41,204 bases of DNA from the IMG/VR virus record IMGVR_UViG_3300031227_000130, positions 1 through 41,204 of that record; one strand, given 5' to 3'. Of the stretch, positions 31,608 to 38,862 are shown piece after piece (within the stretch, counting starts at the first letter, position 1; every line of letters starts with the position of its first letter). The DNA is from a virus. The position numbers and the translations under genes are program-made. The notes beneath the pieces were generated by a model that ran no database searches, had not been told where the DNA came from, and saw nothing but the letters and a program-made list of their open reading frames with translations.

Positions 31608-32105
31608 TCAGCTCTTCAGCTCGTACAATAGCGCCCGCTCGCCGCCCTGAGCCGCATTCACTCCCGCGTTCTGACTCCAGAGTTGAATGAACTGGCAAGC
31701 GAATACCTCCGGCGGGAAGCTGTGCGCCTGATTGGTCACAGCCCCAGCCACGATCTGGACCAGATTGCCGTTGTGATCATACAACGGGAGGAAAGCACCG
31801 CCACTCACAGGCGCCACGTAGAACCCTATGCTGGCTGCGGTCCATACCGCAGGGATGTAGAGATTCCCCGATGCCATCCGCGCCATGTCAATCTCATCAG
31901 ACAGATTGGCGCCGTTCAGGATCTCCGCTGTCCCTGTCACAAATGACCGCATGAACGGAATAGGATTGGCGTTGCTCGCGTCAACGTCGCCCACCTGGAG
32001 GTTAACGTGCATGTCAGGACTGATAGATCCGTCCGCGTTCTCCCAAAACGAGAGCAGCCTATCAGGGGACCATACTCGTCTAAACCGTCGTGTGATTCGT
32101 GGCAT
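31608..32105 (-). CDS. Virion structural protein (decoration-like)
   Basis: 165 residues. The segment NLSDEIDMARMASGNLYIPAVWTAASIGFYVAP with YDHNGNLVQI fits a family of structural proteins in many phages that carry LSDAIDL ... WTAA ... LYDDAGN (my recollection, unverified). The basic start (PRITRRFRRV) could hold it to nucleoprotein or capsid. It lies next to the adhesin and may be its base. Confidence 0.55.
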   Translation of the reverse strand: MPRITRRFRRVWSPDRLLSFWENADGSISPDMHVNLQVGDVDASNANPIPFMRSFVTGTAEILNGANLSDEIDMARMASGNLYIPAVWTAASIGFYVAPVSGGAFLPLYDHNGNLVQIVAGAVTNQAHSFPPEVFACQFIQLWSQNAGVNAAQGGERALLYELKS

Positions 32106-32108
32106 CTG

Positions 32109-32726
32109 TTACCTCCTCTTGGCCTTTCCCCATCGGTGTTGGACTACCGCGCCCCCATTGAATGGTTTGCCCAGGAACCACGTCCGGACCGGAGCCCGGA
32201 ACATCGCCCGCATCAGGGCCCCCATGTCAGCGCCCCGGTACCGCAGCCACTCCTCGCGCCATAGAGCCCACAGCCGGGAGGTGTCAGGGTTTCGCTTCCA
32301 GAACAGAACCCCCCCGCCGTACATAGTGAACTGGGCCCCTGTCTCTTGCTGCGTGGCCTGTCGCTCCTCCTCGCTGACCCACCAGAGCCAGCGCGGGCCC
32401 AGGAGCCAGGAGCCGACCAGCGTCAGGTCCCAGCCGTTATCCAAGATCCGAAACCCCTCCGCTAGACCCTTCGCCCGAATCCTCGTGTCGGCGTCGAGGT
32501 ATAGCGTATCGTCCCAGGGGCTCAGCCGGTCCAGGTTGCACTTTGCCCAGCGCCCCACGTCATCCTTGCCCTTGAATGGGATCTGAATATTAGCTCCCTT
32601 GACCGGCTCCCCGATAACGCACACCGGCCAGCGCTGGAACTGCCTCAGACTCCGGATCGACGCCTCGGCCTCTCGCCTGGCATTGTCACCGTAGGCCACG
32701 TAACAGACCCCGCGCCGCGCCGTCAT
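32109..32726 (-). CDS. GT-A-type glycosyltransferase
   Basis: 205 residues from the ATG at 32726, which overlaps the upstream stop as ATGA. CYVAYGDNARREAEASIRSL starts a Rossmann-like fold; TLYLDAD at 74-80 supplies the DxD metal site. A C-terminal block (FWKRNPDTSRLWALWREEW, MGALMRAMFRAPVRTWFL) recurs in the proteins at 27330-29075 and 32723-33367. Donor and acceptor unknown. Small size is near the minimum for the fold. Confidence 0.75.
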   Translation of the reverse strand: MTARRGVCYVAYGDNARREAEASIRSLRQFQRWPVCVIGEPVKGANIQIPFKGKDDVGRWAKCNLDRLSPWDDTLYLDADTRIRAKGLAEGFRILDNGWDLTLVGSWLLGPRWLWWVSEEERQATQQETGAQFTMYGGGVLFWKRNPDTSRLWALWREEWLRYRGADMGALMRAMFRAPVRTWFLGKPFNGGAVVQHRWGKAKRR

Positions 32727-33367
32727 CTGTGCATCCACGTAACAGGTAGCGGCAGTAGCCGCGGCTTGACTTTGTAAACGGCCCGCATGAACGCCAGAGC
32801 GACGTTGCTCCGGCCCTCTCGCTCCCGAGCCCACTGCTTCATCAGCGCCTCGGTGGTATCGTTCCGCTTCCAGAACATGAGCCGCGTTTCATAGGTCGGG
32901 ACCCGCAGATCGTGAATGACCCGCTTGGTTGCTGTTGCCTCAGCCGTGGGCTTGTGATAGTTGGCCAACTTCTCATAGCTCCAGAACGGGACCGCCAGAT
33001 CGAACGCGGTCCTCTGCAGAACCCCCAGCGTAACCCCCACGAGGTGCCCACGAGGGGTCGCTTTGATCCCATCCCAGAACACGGTCAAGCTGTACGGTAT
33101 CGATGTCCACGGCTCCCGCACTGTGACGTCTAGCCGCAGAGCTGCGACCCAAGGCGGCCAGCGGAGCAGCTTGTGCGCCGCCATGAGCCCGCACCCCTCC
33201 GGAAGCGGGTCGGTCACATCGTCAACGAACATCGCGGAGCCGGTCTTGACGATCTTCTGCGCCTCCGCCTTGTTCTTGACGAACACCAGATCCCCCGGAT
33301 AGTGGAGGATGGCCCGCCCGGTGACGTCTCGAATCCGCCGGTGAAACAGTAACTGAATCCAAGGCAC
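32723..33367 (-). CDS. Glycosyltransferase-related protein
   Basis: 214 residues from GTG with AAAGGAG 6 bases upstream. The N-terminus (YPGDLVFVKNKAEAQKIVKTGSA) is a small beta-alpha unit seen in other phage structural-region proteins. The C-terminal half has FWKRNDTTEALMKQWARERE and LAFMRAVYKVKPRLLPL, homologous to the GT-A signature block of the next gene. No clear DxD is present, so it may be an acceptor-binding or inactive paralogue. Coupled to the glycosyltransferase by ATGA. Confidence 0.55.
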   Translation of the reverse strand: MPWIQLLFHRRIRDVTGRAILHYPGDLVFVKNKAEAQKIVKTGSAMFVDDVTDPLPEGCGLMAAHKLLRWPPWVAALRLDVTVREPWTSIPYSLTVFWDGIKATPRGHLVGVTLGVLQRTAFDLAVPFWSYEKLANYHKPTAEATATKRVIHDLRVPTYETRLMFWKRNDTTEALMKQWAREREGRSNVALAFMRAVYKVKPRLLPLPVTWMHR

Positions 33368-33417
33368 GCGCGGCTCCTTTCTCAGTCGGGGAGCGGGTCG
33401 CCCCGCCCCCCGTTCGC

Positions 33418-33858
33418 CTACTGGATCTCTTCGGTGATCAGGGTCAGCGGCACCGGCACGTAGGTCGGCGACTCGCCCAGCAGATAGAATTGTGCATTCG
33501 CGCTCGCGACCAGCACATCCAAGCGGGCACGGACATAGCAGAACCGGTTGTCTGCGTCCATCTCTTCGCCTCGGAGGTTGATCTCACAAACGTCCTCACC
33601 ATCCCCTCCGGCTTGGGTGAGCTGCGTGATGGTCTTCGTCGCTATCGCGATTGCGCCGGTCCCGGCCGAATCCTGAGCCTCTTGGAGCTCCAGATCGACC
33701 GTTCCTGTTGCGGTGATGTCGCCCACGTCCAAGAGAGCCAGCGCTCGCTGGTACCCCGCCATGTTAATCCATGGCGTGAAGTAAGTCCCGAGGTGAAGGT
33801 CGGGGTGAATCACAGCCAACACAGTCAGCCTCTCGCTCATCAGTTCGCCGTATGGCAT
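33418..33858 (-). CDS. Virion structural protein downstream of capsid
   Basis: 146 residues. YFTPWINMAGYQRALALLDVG, then ATGTVDLELQEAQDSAG and TKTITQLTQAGGDGED followed by INLRGEEMDADNRFCYVRARL fit a common phage protein located just after major capsid genes. Role not established to my knowledge; decoration or head completion is likely. AAAGGAG precedes the ATG. Confidence 0.65.
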   Translation of the reverse strand: MPYGELMSERLTVLAVIHPDLHLGTYFTPWINMAGYQRALALLDVGDITATGTVDLELQEAQDSAGTGAIAIATKTITQLTQAGGDGEDVCEINLRGEEMDADNRFCYVRARLDVLVASANAQFYLLGESPTYVPVPLTLITEEIQ

Positions 33859-33898
33859 GTCGTTCTCCTTTCGTTTATTTCACTCAGACTCGGGAGGT

Positions 33899-33925
33899 GA
33901 GATCGGGCGTATGTGCCCCGATCTC
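33899..33925. other. Intercistronic 9-bp hairpin after the capsid gene
   Basis: GAGATCGGG (33899-33907) pairs perfectly with CCCGATCTC (33917-33925) around nine bases, between the capsid stop (33940) and the next start (33858). No T tract follows, so it is more likely a 3' stabilising or attenuating stem that sets the capsid mRNA level than a terminator. The remaining 80-base gap shows nothing else. Confidence 0.6.
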
Positions 33926-33939
33926 TACCATCCCCACGT

Positions 33940-35379
33940 TTAGGTTGTGGCAGCTCCGTCATCGAGCTCGACAAACGGGCTGACTTGATTGACCCCATCC
34001 TTGAGGTAGATCGGGGCCTCGATGGCCTCACGCCCGCCGACCCGGAGACTTGCCCGGAACGCCATGCGGTTAGATCGGAACCGGAAATGCTCCGAAGACC
34101 CGAGCATGACGTCCTGCTTGTCGCCGCCGTAGTAGTACCGCGGGTCCACCAGCATGATGTCCCCCTTGGTACCTAGCACGGGCGTTTTCTCGGTCCACAC
34201 AATCGGCCGCCCCAGCAGCGGGTGGTTGATCCCCTCCCGCGCGTTAGGCTGCCAGATGTAGTTACCGGCCGGGTCCTGGATCTTGGTCAGCTCCTCCCAG
34301 AGGAGAACATTGCAGACCCAGAAGCTGAATCCGTAGGATCTGGGCAGCAGGTGCGCCATCAGGTGGACCAGGTCCTCATACAAAACGTGGTTCGCAGTGT
34401 CTCGCGTCAGGACCAGCGTCCCAGGGCTGTCGATGATACCGAATGGCATCCCGACCCCGGTACCGTCCAAGCACGCCTCGTCTCGCTCGAACCTCAGCGC
34501 CTCGCCGAACAGCGTCTGGATGATAGCCGTCACAGACAGCGGAGAGCCCTGGATCAGCGCGTTCTTGACTTCGGTATAGACGCTCAGCTCGTGAGCCACG
34601 ATCTCCAACTGCCCGAACTCGGGCTCATCTTCATGCTTGGTCGTGCCCGTCTCGGTCCAGTGGGCATGGACGCCGCCAGTGGTGTTAGTCTGGCCAGGCG
34701 TCGAGCCTGCCATCGAAAGCGACGGCCAGGTGACGCTGTTAGTCTGCATTGGCCAACGTCGGCACCTGGGCCAGATCACCTCAGACTCGGGGTCAATCCG
34801 GATCAGGTCCGGTATGAACGAGGCCGGGACAAGGAACCCTCCCTCGATTCCGGTCTGGTCGCCCAGAACCTTGGTGTCTTTGGTGACTTGTCCCGAGCCA
34901 GGGTCCATGACAGATCCCGCCTTGGGGTCGTCAAAATCTTTCCGGCCAGCGCCCATCTTGAACAGCGCGCTCTCGTCGTGTCTAGCAACCGCCATGACGA
35001 AATCATGGAGCGAATACTCGCCCCCGAGCCGCTTCTCAGTCAGCGCTTGCCAGGGTTCGGCCTGATACGCCTGCCGCGTGACCGGATCGATCACCTGCGC
35101 CGCGGCGGTGTGCTGTGGAGCCCTCAGGGTGTCGACCATTGGCCGCTGCCCTGCGCCCCCACTCACACCCTCCAGAATCTTGACCAGCCGCTGGTCCGCG
35201 GCCTCCTGGAACTGCTTCATGGCCTTCAGCCAGTCCGGAGTGGCTTCGTCAGCGATGAACGCTTGCGCATCCTCCGCCTTATCGAACGCCTCCAGAGGAT
35301 CAGCGGCCCTCTCGCCTTCGGCGTCGACCAGGTATACATAGAACTTGCCCCCGATGGGGAACATAACCAGCTTGCTCAT
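33940..35379 (-). CDS. Free major capsid protein from internal start
   Basis: The in-frame ATG at 35379 (residue 208, MSKLVMFPIGG) follows GGAGGT with 7 bases between, a better ribosome site than most in the genome. It should yield a 479-residue capsid protein with an N-terminal scaffold (delta-type) domain, in excess of the fused form. It resembles nested genes such as lambda C/Nu3, though here the nested product is the capsid itself. Inferred, not proven. Confidence 0.6.
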   Translation of the reverse strand: MSKLVMFPIGGKFYVYLVDAEGERAADPLEAFDKAEDAQAFIADEATPDWLKAMKQFQEAADQRLVKILEGVSGGAGQRPMVDTLRAPQHTAAAQVIDPVTRQAYQAEPWQALTEKRLGGEYSLHDFVMAVARHDESALFKMGAGRKDFDDPKAGSVMDPGSGQVTKDTKVLGDQTGIEGGFLVPASFIPDLIRIDPESEVIWPRCRRWPMQTNSVTWPSLSMAGSTPGQTNTTGGVHAHWTETGTTKHEDEPEFGQLEIVAHELSVYTEVKNALIQGSPLSVTAIIQTLFGEALRFERDEACLDGTGVGMPFGIIDSPGTLVLTRDTANHVLYEDLVHLMAHLLPRSYGFSFWVCNVLLWEELTKIQDPAGNYIWQPNAREGINHPLLGRPIVWTEKTPVLGTKGDIMLVDPRYYYGGDKQDVMLGSSEHFRFRSNRMAFRASLRVGGREAIEAPIYLKDGVNQVSPFVELDDGAATT

Positions 35380-36000
35380 TCTAACACCTCCAGTTGTGTG
35401 CTTCTTGGTTGCTTTCTTGGGTTTATCGTCCTCGTGGTCCGGGTCGCCTTTCTCCCCGTCGGTCTTGTCCTGGGAGTCTGCGCCCCCTGCCCACAGATCA
35501 CGCATTGATTTCAGGGTGGCAATCATGTTCTTGGGTTCCGCTGGTGTGGGCGTCAGTGAGCCCTCAATGATGGGCCAGCGGGTAATCTCCCCATCGTTTG
35601 TCACCTTCACTAGATGGCCCGCGGTACCGCTGGACCAACCCAGCTTGCCGGCCTTCACGAGATCGAACAGCATGCTCTCGTACTCGTCGGCCAGGTCCAG
35701 AATCGTCTCGGCCGCAATGCCCACGTCCAACCGGCTTGTGTGGAGAGGTGCCAGCCAATGATCCGCCAGATCCTCAGCCTCTTGTCCCTTACCCAGTGGC
35801 ATCCCATGATGAACGGTACACTCGGCCCCCTGTCCATCTTTGGCCCCGAGGTAGGTCTTGTCGGTGAAATACTCGCCGTCAAGATCCCGATGCTTGGCGT
35901 CAGTGAACCTCACCAGGACGCCACCGATCTTGCCCTTATCGTCAAGCGCCTTGACCGCACCTCCCATACTCAGGATCAGGTCCTCATAGATTTTTGGCAT
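33940..36000 (-). CDS. Prohead protease - major capsid protein fusion
   Basis: 686 residues. Residues 1-165 are an S78/U35-type prohead protease (TVHHGMPLG with the likely His; LGWSSGTAGHLV with the likely Ser; IIEGSLTPTPAEP end). A charged linker (TDGEKGDPDHEDDKPKKATKK, about 178-200) leads to a scaffold-like helical region (208-290), and then the HK97-fold capsid (GVGMPFGIIDSPGTLVL, LLGRPIVWTE, MLVDPRYY...). In most phages protease and capsid are separate genes; here one open frame spans both. AGGAGG precedes the ATG. Confidence 0.85.
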   Translation of the reverse strand: MPKIYEDLILSMGGAVKALDDKGKIGGVLVRFTDAKHRDLDGEYFTDKTYLGAKDGQGAECTVHHGMPLGKGQEAEDLADHWLAPLHTSRLDVGIAAETILDLADEYESMLFDLVKAGKLGWSSGTAGHLVKVTNDGEITRWPIIEGSLTPTPAEPKNMIATLKSMRDLWAGGADSQDKTDGEKGDPDHEDDKPKKATKKHTTGGVRMSKLVMFPIGGKFYVYLVDAEGERAADPLEAFDKAEDAQAFIADEATPDWLKAMKQFQEAADQRLVKILEGVSGGAGQRPMVDTLRAPQHTAAAQVIDPVTRQAYQAEPWQALTEKRLGGEYSLHDFVMAVARHDESALFKMGAGRKDFDDPKAGSVMDPGSGQVTKDTKVLGDQTGIEGGFLVPASFIPDLIRIDPESEVIWPRCRRWPMQTNSVTWPSLSMAGSTPGQTNTTGGVHAHWTETGTTKHEDEPEFGQLEIVAHELSVYTEVKNALIQGSPLSVTAIIQTLFGEALRFERDEACLDGTGVGMPFGIIDSPGTLVLTRDTANHVLYEDLVHLMAHLLPRSYGFSFWVCNVLLWEELTKIQDPAGNYIWQPNAREGINHPLLGRPIVWTEKTPVLGTKGDIMLVDPRYYYGGDKQDVMLGSSEHFRFRSNRMAFRASLRVGGREAIEAPIYLKDGVNQVSPFVELDDGAATT

Positions 36001-36011
36001 TCGTCCTCCTC

Positions 36012-36545
36012 TCAGGCCCAGGCCCTGTCAACCTCATTATACACCTCATTCTCGAACAGCGGGCCCATCTCCCGCTCCACAACTTCGCCCACCGTGCGCG
36101 TGATGAACCGCGGCCGTAGCCCCGGATGGGTGACTTTCTGTCTGAATACCATAGCCCCCACCGGCCCCCCGCCGATAGCTGGCAGGGCTCCCGGTGTCCG
36201 GGTCTTGGCATTGTAGCCGGATCGGAACGCCAGTGCCTTCGCTCGCTTGGCTACGATTGGATACGGGCCCCGCGTCCCTTGATCGACCCAGAGGTACGGG
36301 ATACCTCGCGGGGTCAGGCTTACATACATCAGCCATTGCCCACCCGCGAGCCCCGCCCCGACCTCAGAATAAATCTGCACATCCGGCTTTGACTCCCACG
36401 TCTTGGTGGCCACGTCAAAGGCGGCCTGCCCGATGTCGCTGACCTGGCGGGCCACGGTCTTGTAGACCTTCCTGGGCATCTCGATCAGTTCCTCGAGAGC
36501 TTGCTGGAGGTCCTCATCATCGATTGTCACCGTCAGCCTCATCAT
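36012..36545 (-). CDS. HK97-gp10-like head-tail protein
   Basis: 177 residues. The start RLTVTIDDEDLQQALEELI and KVYKTVARQVSDIGQAAF is the usual first helix-strand unit of HK97 gp10-like proteins; HPGLRPRFI (about 145) is their typical late motif. These proteins sit at the head-tail neck. Here it is coded before the capsid, not after the connector as is common. The ATG overlaps the minor head stop as ATGA. Confidence 0.65.
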   Translation of the reverse strand: MMRLTVTIDDEDLQQALEELIEMPRKVYKTVARQVSDIGQAAFDVATKTWESKPDVQIYSEVGAGLAGGQWLMYVSLTPRGIPYLWVDQGTRGPYPIVAKRAKALAFRSGYNAKTRTPGALPAIGGGPVGAMVFRQKVTHPGLRPRFITRTVGEVVEREMGPLFENEVYNEVDRAWA

Positions 36546-37186
36546 GCGGACACCGTCCTCATCACCCTGGGCACCACGAACGGCGCCCAGGTTTCACTCA
36601 GCCTCACGCAATCCTCACAATGCTCCGCCTCTCCCAGAACCCAGAACACGTCCCACTGCTCATCCCGCGTCGTGATGTCGAGGTGACACCTGCAATTCGT
36701 GAGACAAATAGTCTGCCCATCGGCCGGATATTGGGGCAGCGGAGGCATCCCCATCGCCTCGGTGCGTCCCTTCTCGAACATAGCCACCGCAGAGTTGGCG
36801 TACATCTGCGCCCGCGCGAGCGCCTGGCGCTCAGTCAACCGGCCCTCCGCCAGATCGTTAGTGAACCCCCGGAGGTAGTGATACTGGTCCCTGAGCCTGC
36901 GACCCAGCAGCCCGTAATCCCTCTGGGTCATATTATTCTTGCCACCCTTGCCGAGCATGTATTCCGCGATGTGGCCGTCTTTGAGGTTGTCGCGCATCCC
37001 CTGTTCCCAGGCGTTCAACGTGATTGTTCCCGCGTTAATCCTGCGGGTCAGTCGGTCGACCTCCAGCGCCTTGATGTCTGCGAACTCGTCCCGCGCTGCC
37101 AGGATCTCAGACTGGGCGACGAATCGCCCGGTGGACCTACGCCGGTATCGAGCGCTTGGGACGTTAAAGACGAATGGGCTAGGCAT
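36542..37186 (-). CDS. Minor head protein, MuF-like
   Basis: 214 residues. A helical N-terminal region with TGRFVAQSEILAARDEFADI; a middle DLAEGRLTERQALARAQMYANSAVAMFEKGR; and a Cys-rich end (CLTNCRCHLDI, later HCEDCVRL) characteristic of SPP1 gp7/MuF-like proteins next to portal genes. It may join portal and capsid in the procapsid. Overlaps the portal gene by 8 bases. Confidence 0.65.
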   Translation of the reverse strand: MPSPFVFNVPSARYRRRSTGRFVAQSEILAARDEFADIKALEVDRLTRRINAGTITLNAWEQGMRDNLKDGHIAEYMLGKGGKNNMTQRDYGLLGRRLRDQYHYLRGFTNDLAEGRLTERQALARAQMYANSAVAMFEKGRTEAMGMPPLPQYPADGQTICLTNCRCHLDITTRDEQWDVFWVLGEAEHCEDCVRLSETWAPFVVPRVMRTVSA

Positions 37187-38834
37187 CGCCGTCGTAATCC
37201 GTTCTGCCTACCACGTCGGCCTCCATTATGCCAGCCAGGTTGGGTATCGCCAGGTCCCAGGCTCGAATCGCCCTGTCCATATCGTCCGCGGTGATGTCCT
37301 CCTCCACTGCGGGCAGAGGTAGCCGCGGCTCATCGGATCCCGGCCGCGGCGGCATCGGTTCCTTGCCTTCTATCAGGTCATCTAGGAACGCGACAGATCC
37401 AGCATCCCCCAACCGGCCAACCTCCGCCATGATCAGCGACACCTGCGCCGGTGGAATGACTCCGCTCCGGAATCCGTTGGCCACTGTCTTGTCGGCCCCC
37501 TTCTTTTTGACCAGCTTTCTCAGGAGCCGCAGCTCTTGTCTTACCGCCTGCGACGCCATCCCCTTCGCCAGCTCCTCACCCGCCGCTCCTTCCGAAGCCC
37601 CTTCTCCGCCCTCTCCAGTCTCGTCATCCGCCCCGGTGTCATCCTCCGGAGTAGGCTCCGGATCTTCCTCGGGCTCCTCATCCTTTAGCTCCTTAGGGAA
37701 CTCTAAGCCGATACTTGACCACAGCTTCTCGACTGCCCACACCGCCCGGTCACGGGTCAGGACCCCGGACTCGAACTGAAAAACTGCCTGATCCATGAGC
37801 CCCACGTAGCCGGTCGCTTTCTCCGCTTCGTTGCGCTGGATGGCCTCCAGATCCTCGGGCTTGTACGCCCAGCGTAGGCCCATCGGCTCCCAGAGCTGAA
37901 GATTCATTGACGACTCAAGCAGCTCCGAGGTGGGAATCACCGTGTTGGTGTAAAACTTGAGTGTCTCCTCCTCATCGGTGGCCCGGTTCGTGGCCTCTCC
38001 GACAAGGTAGGCGCGGGTCATCTCGAACGCGGCCGCGACCTGGAGCTGGACCTCCTTGGACAGATCCGGCATGGCCAGATCGTTGATCTTCTGCCCAACC
38101 AACGTAGGCTTGAGCCCATAGTTCAGCACGACTGTCCGCCAGGCATTCCGGAGTCCCGAATATAGCCGGTTCCAGACGGTGCGCACTCTCTCAATCTCGG
38201 GCGCAGGGATTATCTGATCCGAGCTCAGAATGACGGACGTAATCGCCCCGTGTGCAAAGAACCGCGCCGCATACTCATTCATTCCGGCCCCGAGGTTGGC
38301 GGGCTCCATGGCCACGGCCGCAGGGGCTGGCCCTGGCTGTATGTCATCGGTCGGGTTCCAATAGGGCAGGTAGACAATGTCATCTGGCAAGTAGACAATC
38401 TCCTGCCCTGAGGTGGTGTAGCGGAACGCACCGGGTCCGAATGGGCCCGGCATGACTTTGACGCTCCGAGGGTTCAGCCAGATCAGCTCTCCCGTTTCTA
38501 GCCGCTTATACCAAAACGCCGCGCCGTATAGACAGCGCGCCGCCTCGGTCCGCCACAGGAGGGTTCGCATATCGGTCTGGGTGAACGGGTTAGTGGCGTC
38601 TCTCTCGCTGGAGCCCCTATGTAGACCGTATGGCATTCCGGCCATAGCATTCGACCGGATCCGTGTCGCTCGGTAGACCCAGGCCACGAGAGAATAGGCC
38701 GCCGGGGTCGAGGTGATCAGCTCAGAGCCTGACTCCCCTCCGCCCTGCCCCCAGAACCGGCTGAGGTCATCCAGCGTCATCTGCTTGCCCGCCGGTAGGG
38801 CCCCCCCAGCCAGGTGCACAGGCTGCTTAGCCAC
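37179..38834 (-). CDS. Portal protein
   Basis: 551 residues from GTG (AGGAG 9 bases upstream). TSTPAAYSLVAWVYRATRIRSNAMAG is the usual N-terminal region of HK97-type portals; LIWLNPRSVKVMPG, VVYLPYWNP-like strand and the EETLKFYTNTVIPTSELLE helix follow. The C-terminal 150 residues are acidic (EPEEDPEPTPEDDTGADDE), then helical. It forms the dodecameric DNA gate. Confidence 0.85.
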   Translation of the reverse strand: MAKQPVHLAGGALPAGKQMTLDDLSRFWGQGGGESGSELITSTPAAYSLVAWVYRATRIRSNAMAGMPYGLHRGSSERDATNPFTQTDMRTLLWRTEAARCLYGAAFWYKRLETGELIWLNPRSVKVMPGPFGPGAFRYTTSGQEIVYLPDDIVYLPYWNPTDDIQPGPAPAAVAMEPANLGAGMNEYAARFFAHGAITSVILSSDQIIPAPEIERVRTVWNRLYSGLRNAWRTVVLNYGLKPTLVGQKINDLAMPDLSKEVQLQVAAAFEMTRAYLVGEATNRATDEEETLKFYTNTVIPTSELLESSMNLQLWEPMGLRWAYKPEDLEAIQRNEAEKATGYVGLMDQAVFQFESGVLTRDRAVWAVEKLWSSIGLEFPKELKDEEPEEDPEPTPEDDTGADDETGEGGEGASEGAAGEELAKGMASQAVRQELRLLRKLVKKKGADKTVANGFRSGVIPPAQVSLIMAEVGRLGDAGSVAFLDDLIEGKEPMPPRPGSDEPRLPLPAVEEDITADDMDRAIRAWDLAIPNLAGIMEADVVGRTDYDGDA

Positions 38835-38862
38835 TGCGCTTATCTCCTAGCATGGGCACCTC

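Noticed and set aside
34222-35508. 428-codon plus-strand open frame
   Set aside because: It lies entirely antisense to the well-recognised protease-capsid gene and has no domain signature; a GC-rich shadow frame.
36020-36050. TATAAT on the minus strand before the capsid gene
   Set aside because: No -35 box at 16-18 bases; the nearby TTGACA lies on the wrong side. It is inside the gp10-like coding sequence.
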